Part shown: positions 25,578 to 33,352 of the stretch, piece by piece
Layout: each line of letters begins with the position of its first letter
Numbering within the stretch: position 1 is the stretch's first letter
NCBI GenBank assembly: GCA_002483445.1
Contig: DLHY01000132.1
Span: 1-64,000, forward strand
Direction: 5' to 3'
From: Blastocatellia bacterium UBA7656
GTDB lineage: Bacteria; Acidobacteriota; Blastocatellia; UBA7656
DNA length: 64,000 bases
The notes under the pieces: generated by a model
Seen by the model: only the letters and a program-made list of their open reading frames with translations
Told to the model about the DNA's origin: nothing
Databases searched by the model: none
Program-made: the position numbers and the translations under genes

Positions 25578-26668
25578 CGGCTATCAACAAAGAATCCGTA
25601 TTGGCTTCGCTTGCTACAGTAAAAGACCCGGATCTCAATCGCGATATAGTATCTTTGAATTTCGTGCGCGATCTTCGTATAGAGGGCGCAAACGTGAAGT
25701 TTCGTCTTGTGCTTACCACTCCAGCCTATCCTGTTAAAGAAAAACTTGAACATGCCGCGCGCGAGGCTGTTTTGAGCGTCAGAGGCGTTGAAACTGTTGA
25801 AGTGAAAATGGAGTTTGATATCCCTAAAGGGCGGGGAGCAAACGACAAACAAGCGGTTCCCGGCGTGAAGAATATTATTGCCGTCAGTTCAGGCAAAGGC
25901 GGTGTGGGGAAATCAACTGTGGCCGTCAACCTGGCGGTTGCACTCGCTCGGATGGGAGCAAAGGTAGGACTCCTTGATACGGACGTCTATGGCCCGAACG
26001 TGCCTATCATGGTGGGGGTGAACGAAGAGCCGCAGGTGGCGGAAGGAAAGCTGGTTCCGCTCAATGCCTACAATGTCAAAGTCATGTCGATAGGTTTTCT
26101 CAATCGAGGCGATAAGCCTGTCGTGTGGCGCGGCCCGATGCTGCATACGGCAGTCAAGCAATTCCTTTATGATGTCCTTTGGGGTGAGATTGATTATCTG
26201 ATTGTGGATATGCCGCCTGGTACGGGGGATGCTCAGTTGAGTCTTGCGCAACTTGTGCCGGTTCAGGGCGCGGTTTTGGTGACCACGCCGCAGGAAGTCG
26301 CAATGGCAGATGTGCGCAAGGCGTTCAATATGTTCGAGCAGGTTCATATCCCTGTGCTTGGGATAGTCGAAAACATGAGTTATTTCATCTGCCCGAATTG
26401 CTCCGAGCGGCACTCGATATTCGGCGCGGGAGGCGGAGAAACGCTCTCGAAGCTCTTTCGAACCAGCCTGCTCGGTCAGGTTCCGCTTTCGAGCGATGTT
26501 CGAGAATCCGGGGATTCGGGAGTTCCTGTAGTTGCAGGCGCGCCCGACTGCCCGCAGGCTAAGGCGTTCACTCAGATCGCCGAAAACGTCGCGGCGCAGT
26601 TGAGTATCGCTGCGATGAAAGGCGACAGCTTGCCCGTTATAAGCATCGGCGACAGCTTTTCTGTTTGA
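25574..26668 (+). CDS. mrp: Mrp/ApbC Fe-S cluster carrier ATPase
   Basis: A 364-residue P-loop protein. The N-terminal MIP18/DUF59 domain (about 5-85, 'SVLASLATVKDPDLNRDIVSL') is followed by the deviant Walker A 'SSGKGGVGKSTVAVNLA' and 'GLLDTDVYGPNVP'. 'YLIVDMPPGTGDAQLSLAQ' and the C-terminal cysteine pair 'FICPNCSERHSIFG' (C-x-x-C), which bridges a cluster between two subunits, follow. It transfers Fe-S clusters to apo-proteins. Its start overlaps the SufR-like stop by 4 nt, so the two are translationally coupled. Confidence 0.95.
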   Translation: MTAINKESVLASLATVKDPDLNRDIVSLNFVRDLRIEGANVKFRLVLTTPAYPVKEKLEHAAREAVLSVRGVETVEVKMEFDIPKGRGANDKQAVPGVKNIIAVSSGKGGVGKSTVAVNLAVALARMGAKVGLLDTDVYGPNVPIMVGVNEEPQVAEGKLVPLNAYNVKVMSIGFLNRGDKPVVWRGPMLHTAVKQFLYDVLWGEIDYLIVDMPPGTGDAQLSLAQLVPVQGAVLVTTPQEVAMADVRKAFNMFEQVHIPVLGIVENMSYFICPNCSERHSIFGAGGGETLSKLFRTSLLGQVPLSSDVRESGDSGVPVVAGAPDCPQAKAFTQIAENVAAQLSIAAMKGDSLPVISIGDSFSV

Positions 26669-26676
26669 GAGGGTAT

Positions 26677-26704
26677 TTGAACCGCCCGATCAATGGCGTA
26701 TAAT
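26677..26704 (+). promoter_or_regulatory. Promoter upstream of the IscA/HesB gene
   Basis: TTGAAC (26677-26682), a 16-bp spacer and TATAAT (26699-26704) lie just after the mrp stop codon and about 80 nt before the iscA-like ATG. This gives the gene its own transcript besides read-through from the sufR-mrp unit. Confidence 0.65.
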
Positions 26705-26784
26705 GGAAGACCTGATTGTATGATTGATGGGTTTGAAAACGGATTAGATTCTTTCAATTACTTTTCAAAGGAGAGTGAGCAAGG

Positions 26785-27129
26785 ATGAGTACTTCGACTG
26801 TGACACTGAGACTGACTGAATCTGCCATCAGGGAAGTGCGGGGCTTTATGGAGGCGGAGAACGCAGGCGCGGAAGCCGGACTTCGCATCCGCGTGGTTCC
26901 CGGAGGATGCAGCGGCTTTTCTTACTCGATGCAGATCGAGGACGGCCCGCGACAGGGCGACGAAATCATAGACCATGAGGGCCTCAGGGTTTTCGTCGAT
27001 ATGTTTTCGCGCCAGTACCTTGAAGGCGTCGAGGTTGATTACGTAAATTCGGTCATGGGGTCAGGTTTCACTTTCAGCAACCCCAACGCGACAGGATCGT
27101 GCGGCTGTGGCAGTTCTTTTACGGTCTGA
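26785..27129 (+). CDS. A-type Fe-S assembly protein (IscA/HesB/ErpA family)
   Basis: A 114-residue A-type carrier with all three ligand cysteines: one in 'VVPGGCSGFSYSM' (about residue 44) and the pair in 'GSCGCGSSF' near the C-terminus. The FENPNA block appears as 'FSNPNATGSCGCG', as in ErpA/IscA. It accepts Fe-S clusters from the scaffold and hands them to targets. The ATG is preceded by AAAGGAGAG. It ends the sufR-mrp-iscA group and is followed by a terminator. Confidence 0.93.
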   Translation: MSTSTVTLRLTESAIREVRGFMEAENAGAEAGLRIRVVPGGCSGFSYSMQIEDGPRQGDEIIDHEGLRVFVDMFSRQYLEGVEVDYVNSVMGSGFTFSNPNATGSCGCGSSFTV

Positions 27130-27146
27130 CGATTTTAACCTGTGAG

Positions 27147-27189
27147 AAACCCGCCTCCTCCCGCCACTCGGTCGGGCAGGCGGGTTTTT
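27147..27189 (+). terminator. Rho-independent terminator after the IscA/HesB gene
   Basis: The arms AAACCCGCCT (27147-27156) and AGGCGGGTTT (27178-27187) pair perfectly and are followed by further T residues. The loop of about 21 nt contains a second small GC-rich pairing. Confidence 0.85.
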
Positions 27190-27341
27190 CTCTGGTCACC
27201 AGTCTTTGTCGAACAATTGTCTGGCTGTATCAGGTTGAGAATATCTGGTCGCACATTTATATTCACGCTCTTTAATGCGGAAGCGCACCATTCGATCAAG
27301 GCATAAGCAGCAACTACCAGAACAAAATCAAAGGAGGGAGT

Positions 27342-28127
27342 ATGCTTGAATGGATATCGGACTTGCCTGCGCTTCTGGCGCTTGCTCAAACGAAGGTTCG
27401 CCCCCCGGACGGATGGAATGATCACATCCAGCTTCTTCTGCGATGGATTCACTTCATAGCAGGGATCATCTGGATTGGCTTTCTGTACTTTTTCAACTTC
27501 GTCAATGTCAGTCTGATGAAGTCGCTCGACGGGCCGACGAAGGGGAAGGTGATTCCGCAACTGATGCCGCGCGCTTTGTGGTGGTTTCGATGGGGTGCGC
27601 TCATGACTGTTCTTGCTGGAATCTTCTACTTCATAATCATTCTGCATTCCGAGCCTGAGACCTGGGTGAATTTCGGCAAATGGTTCGGCGTCGTGCTTGT
27701 CGCCTTCGTGATAATTTTCTTTCTGCTTCGTCAGAGCTTCCCCGTCGGCAAGGGGTGGATTCTCGGCGTGATCGTTGGATTGCTCGTCTCGGTTATGGCT
27801 GTAGTTCTGCTCAAGCTGATGGGCCACGAAGGAGTGACTCGAACCGGCGCCATTCAGGCTATAAGCACTCGCGCTCTCTCGATAGCCATAGGAGGCGGGC
27901 TTGGAGTGATAATGCTGTTCAACGTCTGGGGCGTGATCTGGCCTGCGCAGAAGAGAATCATCGCCTGGACTTATGACAATGCCGAAAAGGGAACGGCTAT
28001 TCCTGCTGAATCGGCGGTTCTGGCAAGAAGAGCTTTTCTCGCGTCGCGCATGAATACGTGGTTGTCGTTCCCGATGCTGCTGTTTATGGCAACGGCAGGA
28101 CAACCTTATGCGTTGTTTTCCGTTTAG
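27342..28127 (+). CDS. PuuD-like (urate oxidase N-terminal) membrane protein
   Basis: A 261-residue integral membrane protein with about six to seven helices. 'LLLRWIHFIAGIIWIGFLYFFN' is the signature first helix of the PuuD family (PF06181), with a His that could bind haem, and 'MPRALWWFRWGALMTVLAG' follows. Full-length PuuD urate hydroxylases carry a C-terminal cytochrome c domain; here the protein ends after the membrane part with no CxxCH, so an electron carrier would have to be separate. No purine catabolism genes are nearby, so urate as the substrate is not certain. The ATG has GGAGGG 6 nt upstream. Confidence 0.75.
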   Translation: MLEWISDLPALLALAQTKVRPPDGWNDHIQLLLRWIHFIAGIIWIGFLYFFNFVNVSLMKSLDGPTKGKVIPQLMPRALWWFRWGALMTVLAGIFYFIIILHSEPETWVNFGKWFGVVLVAFVIIFFLLRQSFPVGKGWILGVIVGLLVSVMAVVLLKLMGHEGVTRTGAIQAISTRALSIAIGGGLGVIMLFNVWGVIWPAQKRIIAWTYDNAEKGTAIPAESAVLARRAFLASRMNTWLSFPMLLFMATAGQPYALFSV

Positions 28128-28181
28128 CCCTGATTTGAAGAGATGCGAAGATCAGCTTAATGTTTGATCTCAGCAAATCTG

Positions 28182-28240
28182 GATGTGGAGTTGATATTTA
28201 AGGTGAAGAGTCGGTTTGCCGACACTTCACCTTCCACATC
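28182..28240 (+). terminator. Nested hairpin, probable terminator after the PuuD-like gene
   Basis: The inner stem AAGGTGAAG (28200-28208) pairs with CTTCACCTT (28225-28233) and encloses GTCGG-TTTG-CCGAC. An outer pairing joins GATGTGGA (28182-28189) to TCCACATC (28233-28240). A T-rich stretch follows from about 28250. It could terminate the puuD-like transcript or act as a leader structure for the M28 peptidase gene. Confidence 0.5.
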
Positions 28241-28290
28241 AAGGTTGAGGTTTTGTTTTATCCGGCTCGGAGAGTTTTTTTGAAATTGCT

Positions 28291-29136
28291 ATGTCCCATC
28301 GCCTTCAAAGAGCCTTAGTTCAGTTTCTCTGCATTGCCTTTGCCTTCGCTTTTTTCTCCGCCTCGATGCAGGCACAGCAGACCCCGGCAGGGTTTTCGAC
28401 CGAAGAGCAGATCAAAGCTGACCTGCAATCGGTTCCCTGTAAAAATGAAGATCGCCTGAATGCGGTCAGGTCTCTGTTTGAAAAAATGGGGGCAGGCGCG
28501 TCGGAGATTTCTGTCGATAAGCACAAAAATGTCGAAAACCTTGTCATCACCAAACCCGGCTCTTCGCCCGAAAGGATCATCATCGGAGCGCACTACGACA
28601 AGGTATCTTCAGGGTGCGGCGCTATCGATAACTGGACGGGCATAGTTGCGATGGCTCATATCTATAAAACTCTCAAGCCTGTTTCCCTAAAAAAGTCTCT
28701 GCTGTTTGTCGCCTTCGGAAAGGAAGAAAGCGGCTTGATAGGCTCGGGCGCAATGGCCGGGAAGATCACCAAAGATCAGGTCAATGCATATTGCGCTATG
28801 GTCAATATCGATAGTCTGGGTCTGGGCGCTCCGCAGGTTGCGGACAATATGTCGAGCAAAAAGCTTCTCGACGCAGCAGCCGCTCTTGCCAAAAGCATGA
28901 ATATGCCCTTCGGTCACGCAAGCATTTCTGGAGCCGATTCGGATTCAAGCTCATTCATCGCAAAGAAAATCCCCGCATTGACAATTCACGGAATGACTAA
29001 CGAATGGCCCGTGATTCTTCACAGCCACAAAGACCAGCCATCGAAAATTAATTCGACGAGCGTTTATCTCGGCTATGGGCTTGCCCTCGCGCTGGTGTAC
29101 TCTATTGATAAGGCTTCATGCGATGCATACAGATAA
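28291..29136 (+). CDS. Secreted M28-family zinc aminopeptidase
   Basis: A 281-residue exported peptidase with a signal peptide (residues 1-29, ending MQAQQ). The M28 dinuclear zinc site is visible: 'IIGAHYDKV' (H and D), 'AIDNWTGIVAM' (bridging Asp), 'FGKEESGLIGS' (catalytic Glu followed by a ligand Glu), 'MVNIDSLG' (Asp) and the late His in 'VILHSHKDQ'. It removes N-terminal amino acids or dipeptides from peptides outside the cytoplasm. Length is minimal for the family, with no extra domains. Confidence 0.9.
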   Translation: MSHRLQRALVQFLCIAFAFAFFSASMQAQQTPAGFSTEEQIKADLQSVPCKNEDRLNAVRSLFEKMGAGASEISVDKHKNVENLVITKPGSSPERIIIGAHYDKVSSGCGAIDNWTGIVAMAHIYKTLKPVSLKKSLLFVAFGKEESGLIGSGAMAGKITKDQVNAYCAMVNIDSLGLGAPQVADNMSSKKLLDAAAALAKSMNMPFGHASISGADSDSSSFIAKKIPALTIHGMTNEWPVILHSHKDQPSKINSTSVYLGYGLALALVYSIDKASCDAYR

Positions 29137-29166
29137 GTGAGAGCGATTTTTGATTGGAGGAATTTT

Positions 29167-30276
29167 ATGAGCAGTACAACTCAGGAGGCTGCCAAAAGAA
29201 CGCCTCTTTATAACAGTCACCGTGAACTTGCCGCGCGATTCGGCGATTACTACGGGTGGGAGATGGCCGATTCTTACACTGATGCTACGGAAGAACATCT
29301 TCGAGTGCGCGGCGGGGTCGGGTTGATCGATCTCACATTTCACGGCGCGATCAAAGTCGGCGGCAAAGAGGGCGCGCAGTTTCTTCACGGACTCGTCACC
29401 AACGATGTCAAATCTCTTGAGCGGGGAAAGGGAATGCGCGCGGCCTTCCTCACCGGCCATGGAAAAGTGCGCGCATTCTGTCGCATACTCGGATTGGGAG
29501 ACGAGTACCTCGTCATCAACGATCCTCAAACACACGAGAAGATATTCAAGTACGTCTTCCCCTTTACTTATGCTGGCGACTTCAAAGCAGATGACGTATC
29601 CGACGACTATCGCATTCTTTCGGTGCAGGGGCCGAAATCGCTGCTGGTGATGAAGGAAATTTGTTTCGAGCCTGTGCCACCGCTTGATGAACACGCCTGG
29701 GTTGAAACGATCATCGCAGGTCAGCACGTCCTCGTCGCTCGCGCGGATCACGCAGGCGATACGGGCTTCGATATCTTCGTACCGCTCGCCGGGTTGAAAG
29801 ATGTATGGGATTTCATTTTGCTCAAGGGCGCTTTTCATTCCATCTCGCCTGTCGGCCTTGAGGCTTTTGAGACATTGAGAATCGAGGCAGGCCGTCCCGT
29901 CTGGGGAATCGATATCGATGAAAACAACATGATGCTGGAGTCGGGCCTCGCCGACGCAGTCAGCTTCTCCAAAGGCTGCTACACGGGACAGGAGGCCGTC
30001 GCTATGGCGACTTATCGCGGCCACGTCAGCAAAAAAATTTCCGGTCTTATCATCGAAGGCGACACGGTTCCTGCGCGAGGCGATAAGGTTCTCAAAGACG
30101 GGAAGGAAACAGGTCACGTGACATCAGCGATCAAATCCCCGAGCCTCGGCAAAGTCATTGCGCTGGCCCTTCTCAAATACGGATCCTTCGACCCCGGCAC
30201 AACAGTCGAAGTCGCAGCAGAGCAGGGAATTTCTCAGGCTTCAGTCGTGGAATTGCCTTTTTATAGAATGAGTTGA
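29167..30276 (+). CDS. YgfZ/GcvT-family folate-binding protein
   Basis: A 369-residue aminomethyltransferase-fold protein. The YgfZ signature 'KGCYTGQEAVAMATYRG' is present (about 281-297), which separates it from GcvT proper. The N-terminal half has 'GGVGLIDLTFHGAIKVGG', 'GAQFLHGLVTNDV' and 'AAFLTGHGKVRAF'. YgfZ uses tetrahydrofolate to maintain certain Fe-S enzymes, so it adds to the Fe-S genes 3 kb upstream. ATG 29167 is chosen because GGAGG lies 6 nt before it. It is only 30 nt from the M28 peptidase stop. Confidence 0.85.
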   Translation: MSSTTQEAAKRTPLYNSHRELAARFGDYYGWEMADSYTDATEEHLRVRGGVGLIDLTFHGAIKVGGKEGAQFLHGLVTNDVKSLERGKGMRAAFLTGHGKVRAFCRILGLGDEYLVINDPQTHEKIFKYVFPFTYAGDFKADDVSDDYRILSVQGPKSLLVMKEICFEPVPPLDEHAWVETIIAGQHVLVARADHAGDTGFDIFVPLAGLKDVWDFILLKGAFHSISPVGLEAFETLRIEAGRPVWGIDIDENNMMLESGLADAVSFSKGCYTGQEAVAMATYRGHVSKKISGLIIEGDTVPARGDKVLKDGKETGHVTSAIKSPSLGKVIALALLKYGSFDPGTTVEVAAEQGISQASVVELPFYRMS

Positions 30277-30348
30277 AGCTAAAAGCTCAAGTAAATGATC
30301 GGCTCAGTTGAGGTGAACTCCGAAATGTTTGGGCATATCTCGAACACT

Positions 30349-31155
30349 TCAGAAAAGCGATGGCTGTATTATCAACTGATCGGGATCGACAGTCGGAAGG
30401 CCCATCATTTTCTTGAAGATATGGCAGCTTGCTGGTGAGTGTCCCTGATAGTGATTGTTGAAGTATCCGAACACTGTTTCTACTTTCTCAGTCAATACCG
30501 AGAAGGCATCGGCCCACCCTCTTAGCTCACTGGTGCGGTCTATCTGAATGCGGCTGAAGTCCGTCAGGTCGCGCGGCCCAAGCCACCGGACATAAGAGAA
30601 CGATGCTGTCGGAGAAGCCGCCAGGTCGAAGCTCGCCTCACGGTCTATCCATTTGCTGTCGGCGAGCGTGAGCGCGACGTTATGCTCTCTCAATTCATTG
30701 AGTACTCTTGAATCGAGCCATTCGCTATCCCGGAACTCGATGGCGAACCTTGTGTCTGAAGGTAGCAGCCGGATGAACTCTGAAAGAGAGCGATGCTCGG
30801 CGGGCGAAAAATCCGGCGGCAACTGAATCAGCACACATCCGAGTTTGTCGCCGAGCAGTTGGATTCTTTCAATGAATCGCAAGAGGATTTCCCCGCTCGA
30901 CTGCAATCGATTCTCATGGGTGATTTCCGAGGGGAGTTTCACCGAGAAGGTGAAATCCGCGGGCGTTCTTTCAGCCCAACCGCGGACGGTATTTTCAGGC
31001 GGGATGGCATAAAAGGTCGAGTCGATTTCAACCGTGTCGAATACTATTGCATAGAGCGAGAGCGTTTCTTTTTTTGGAGTCTTAGAGGGATAAAAAGGCC
31101 CTGTCCATCCGTCGTAGTTCCACCCTTGTGTTCCGAGTCTCACGCTCGCCTTCAT
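30349..31155 (-). CDS. DUF72 domain protein (YecE-like)
   Basis: A 268-residue TIM-barrel protein of the DUF72 family. Blocks seen are 'VRLGTQGWNYDGWTGPFYP', 'FDTVEIDSTFYAIPPENTVRGWAERTPADFTFSVKLP', 'FAIEFRDSEWL' and the C-terminal 'VFGYFNNHYQGHSPASC'. The biochemical role of this widespread family is unknown. It is divergent from the LOG-like gene, with only 35 bp between the two starts. Confidence 0.88.
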   Translation of the reverse strand: MKASVRLGTQGWNYDGWTGPFYPSKTPKKETLSLYAIVFDTVEIDSTFYAIPPENTVRGWAERTPADFTFSVKLPSEITHENRLQSSGEILLRFIERIQLLGDKLGCVLIQLPPDFSPAEHRSLSEFIRLLPSDTRFAIEFRDSEWLDSRVLNELREHNVALTLADSKWIDREASFDLAASPTASFSYVRWLGPRDLTDFSRIQIDRTSELRGWADAFSVLTEKVETVFGYFNNHYQGHSPASCHIFKKMMGLPTVDPDQLIIQPSLF

Positions 31156-31190
31156 TTTTCTGTCTCCGTGATTCGAAGTATACTACCGCC

Positions 31191-31754
31191 ATGAATGAAA
31201 AACGAAAGCCCGCGATAGGCGTGATGGGCGCGGCAAAGGATGCTCCTGGCGATAGCGACTTTGCTCGAATGGCTTCGCTTGCTGAAAAGCTTGGGGCGGC
31301 CATCGCTGATTGCGGATGTGTTCTTGTAACGGGCGCGACCACGGGACTACCGGATATGGTTACGCGCGCCGCACGAAATCACGGAGCGTTGACCGTCGGG
31401 ATATCGCCCGCTGCGAACGAGCGCGAACACGTGGAGAAATACAACCTGCCTCTGACTCCAGAGGCGATGGTTTATACAGGCTTCGGCTTGAAGGGGCGCA
31501 ACGTCGTCAACATAAGGTCATCGGATGTGGTGATTATTTTCGGCGGAGGTATGGGGACGCTCAATGAATTCACGATAGCTTTTGATGAAGGCAAAATTAT
31601 CGGCGTACTTGGGGGAAGCGGAGGCGTAGCCGATCACATAGCCGAAATAATCGACTTCGCCCGAAAGCCCACGCGGGCGCAGATCATCTACAGCGAAGAC
31701 CCTGAGCGGTTGCTTGATGAATGCCTGCGCGCGCTCGGCAATAGCGCGGGCTGA
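31191..31754 (+). CDS. LOG/TIGR00725-like nucleotide-binding Rossmann protein
   Basis: A 187-residue protein. 'IGVMGAAKDAPGDSDFARMASLAEKLGAAIAD' and 'VLVTGATTGLPDMVTRAARNHG' start the Rossmann fold. The LOG-type active loop, normally PGGxGTxxE, reads 'FGGGMGTLNEFTIAF'. Family members include cytokinin-riboside phosphoribohydrolases and related enzymes; this branch (short, GGGMGT loop) has no proven substrate that I know of. ATG 31191 is preferred because an earlier in-frame start would run into the divergent DUF72 gene. Confidence 0.75.
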   Translation: MNEKRKPAIGVMGAAKDAPGDSDFARMASLAEKLGAAIADCGCVLVTGATTGLPDMVTRAARNHGALTVGISPAANEREHVEKYNLPLTPEAMVYTGFGLKGRNVVNIRSSDVVIIFGGGMGTLNEFTIAFDEGKIIGVLGGSGGVADHIAEIIDFARKPTRAQIIYSEDPERLLDECLRALGNSAG

Positions 31755-31778
31755 TGATTGGCAGGCAAGCTGACTTTC

Positions 31779-32141
31779 CTATTTTGCAGTCTGCGGAGTG
31801 GCCCAATAACGGTTCTCGTAGTATTGCTTCACGCCGCTGATACCCTCTTCGAAAGCCTGTTTGACAGCCTTCTCATCCTGAAGCGAAGAGATGACCGTCA
31901 GCTTGCTGTTGTCGTCAGGCTTGACGGTAATGGCGGCTTTGGGAGTCATCAGTTCTATCGCGCCTTCCCACTTAGACTGGTCGTGTACGAGCATATATCC
32001 GTTGCCGCCGAAGGCATAAACCTTGTCATCGCCCGCTATCACGAAAGACTTATCGTGTTCGGCCCAAACCCAGTCGATCAGTTCGTCAAGTTTCGCCAGT
32101 TGTTCTTTATAAGGCCCGGAAAACTTCATCGCTTCTGACAT
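31779..32141 (-). CDS. Conserved-looking small soluble protein, unknown function
   Basis: A 120-residue protein with alternating strands and helices ('YKEQLAKLDELIDWVWAEHD', 'SFVIAGDDKVYAFGGNGYMLVHD') and a helical C-terminus. No signal peptide. I do not recognise the family. AAGGGGC lies upstream of ATG 32141; another ATG at 32168 would add nine residues. It is downstream of the glutaredoxin-like gene on the same strand, at the tail of the Tol-Pal region. Confidence 0.6.
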   Translation of the reverse strand: MSEAMKFSGPYKEQLAKLDELIDWVWAEHDKSFVIAGDDKVYAFGGNGYMLVHDQSKWEGAIELMTPKAAITVKPDDNSKLTVISSLQDEKAVKQAFEEGISGVKQYYENRYWATPQTAK

Positions 32142-32198
32142 GTTCAGCCCCTTTGAGATGAATTTCATTCGGGCGACCGCCCGCGTCTAGTAGACCGT

Positions 32199-32414
32199 TC
32201 AGCCTTTGCCTTCCCATCCCACCTGTTTGAGCCGTCCGTCTTCGACGATGGTGGGGACGGTCGGATCGCCGCCCGTGTAGGAAAACATTTCCTTTCGATA
32301 TTCAAGATCATCCTGCGCGTTTCGGTCTTCAAACGCTATGCCCTGGCTGGTGTAATAAGCGCGCGCTTTCGCGCAGTGAGGGCAGTCAGGCTTCGTGTAC
32401 AGAATCAGACTCAA
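32199..32414 (-). CDS. Glutaredoxin-like protein
   Basis: A 71-residue thioredoxin-fold protein with the dithiol active site 'YTKPDCPHCAKAR' (C-P-H-C) and the cis-proline 'PTVPTIVEDG'. It is short, like NrdH or the Uxx-star glutaredoxin-like group, whose C-terminal 'Gf.G.G' resembles the 'GWEGKG' end here. It probably reduces disulfides in the cytoplasm. The start is TTG with AGGGGTG about 9 nt upstream. It lies beyond cpoB, separated by two small hairpins. Confidence 0.75.
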   Translation of the reverse strand: MSLILYTKPDCPHCAKARAYYTSQGIAFEDRNAQDDLEYRKEMFSYTGGDPTVPTIVEDGRLKQVGWEGKG

Positions 32415-32440
32415 TGCTTTTTCACCCCTATGAAAATTTG

Positions 32441-32506
32441 GCGCAAGACGAGCTTGCGCGGTTTCAAATCTCGTACTTTCAAGATGCGCAATCTAACAGA
32501 TTGCGC
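32441..32506 (-). repeat. Two tandem small hairpins between cpoB and the glutaredoxin-like gene
   Basis: GCGCAAG (32441-32447) pairs with CTTGCGC (32453-32459), and GCGCAATCT (32486-32494) pairs with AGATTGCGC (32498-32506), each perfectly. The two share the GCGCAA edge. Neither has a T run on the minus strand, so they are more likely RNA-processing or dispersed repeat structures than terminators. Confidence 0.55.
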
Positions 32507-32542
32507 CACCTCATTCAAAGCATTCGAGACGCCGCCCGTCGA

Positions 32543-33340
32543 TTATTTCTCGCCGAGTTGCTGACGAGCAAGCACTGCTTCGCTGCCGCGCGGGTAGAGT
32601 TTGATGATCGCCTGAAACTCCGCCTTCGCCGCTTCCACCTGCCCGGTTTCCATCAGCGCCATCCCCTTCTTCAACCGCGCAGCCGGAACCTTGTCGCCCT
32701 TTGGAAAGAGCGTATTCACCTTGTCGAATTCCGCTATAGCTTCGTTGAACTGTTTCTTCGCAAGAAGGCATTCGCCTATCCAGTATTGAGCGTTGTCGGC
32801 CATCTCAGTCGATGGATAAGTTTCAACATACTGGCGGAATTCGCTGAGGGCCAGATCGTAATTGCCGCGGCTGTAATCGCCGTAAGCCGCGGCAAAAAGC
32901 TGATCGGGGTTGCCCGGTGTGATCTCGGTGAAGGTGGGAAGCTTGGGCAGATTCTCGACCAGCTTTTTAATCTCGGCTATCTGATTTGACAGGCGATCAA
33001 TCCGCTGATTGACGGCGGATATGCGTTCATCTATGCCGTTGACCTGAGAGATCGCGCTGTTCGAGCCTTCGGCAATTCGACTCTGAGCCTGACGAATGGC
33101 AGTGACATTGTCGATTATCTGCGTGATGAGCGTGCTCATCTGACCGCTCGCGCGGTCTTGCGATTCCTGAAGCGAGCGAACCTGCCGCTCAAGAACGATG
33201 ACTTCGTTTTTCAATTCATCGAACGCCACCTTGAACTGGGCATACACTTCCTTATCTTTCTGCGCCCCGCCACCCGGCGCGCTCATCGCAAGCATGAGCA
33301 ACACGCCGAGCGCAAGCGCCGTTCTCTTATTGACTGACAT
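32543..33340 (-). CDS. cpoB: Tol-Pal system TPR protein CpoB (YbgF)
   Basis: A 265-residue periplasmic protein with a signal peptide (residues 1-27). A coiled-coil trimerisation region follows (about 30-135), then three TPRs ('LFAAAYGDYSRGNYDLALSEFRQYVETYPSTEMADNAQYWIGECLLAKKQFNEAIAEFDKV' and onward). This is the CpoB/YbgF plan. CpoB links outer membrane constriction by Tol-Pal to peptidoglycan synthesis at division. It is the sixth gene of the tol-pal operon, 12 nt after pal. Confidence 0.9.
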   Translation of the reverse strand: MSVNKRTALALGVLLMLAMSAPGGGAQKDKEVYAQFKVAFDELKNEVIVLERQVRSLQESQDRASGQMSTLITQIIDNVTAIRQAQSRIAEGSNSAISQVNGIDERISAVNQRIDRLSNQIAEIKKLVENLPKLPTFTEITPGNPDQLFAAAYGDYSRGNYDLALSEFRQYVETYPSTEMADNAQYWIGECLLAKKQFNEAIAEFDKVNTLFPKGDKVPAARLKKGMALMETGQVEAAKAEFQAIIKLYPRGSEAVLARQQLGEK

Positions 33341-33352
33341 AAATCCCTCCGC

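Noticed and set aside
27135..28103. Long minus-strand open frame opposite the PuuD-like gene
   Set aside because: Its product is rich in His, Arg and Gln with no protein character, while the plus strand encodes a clear membrane protein.
29116..30117. Minus-strand open frame opposite the YgfZ gene
   Set aside because: It mirrors a gene with a clear family signature and has no recognisable domain.
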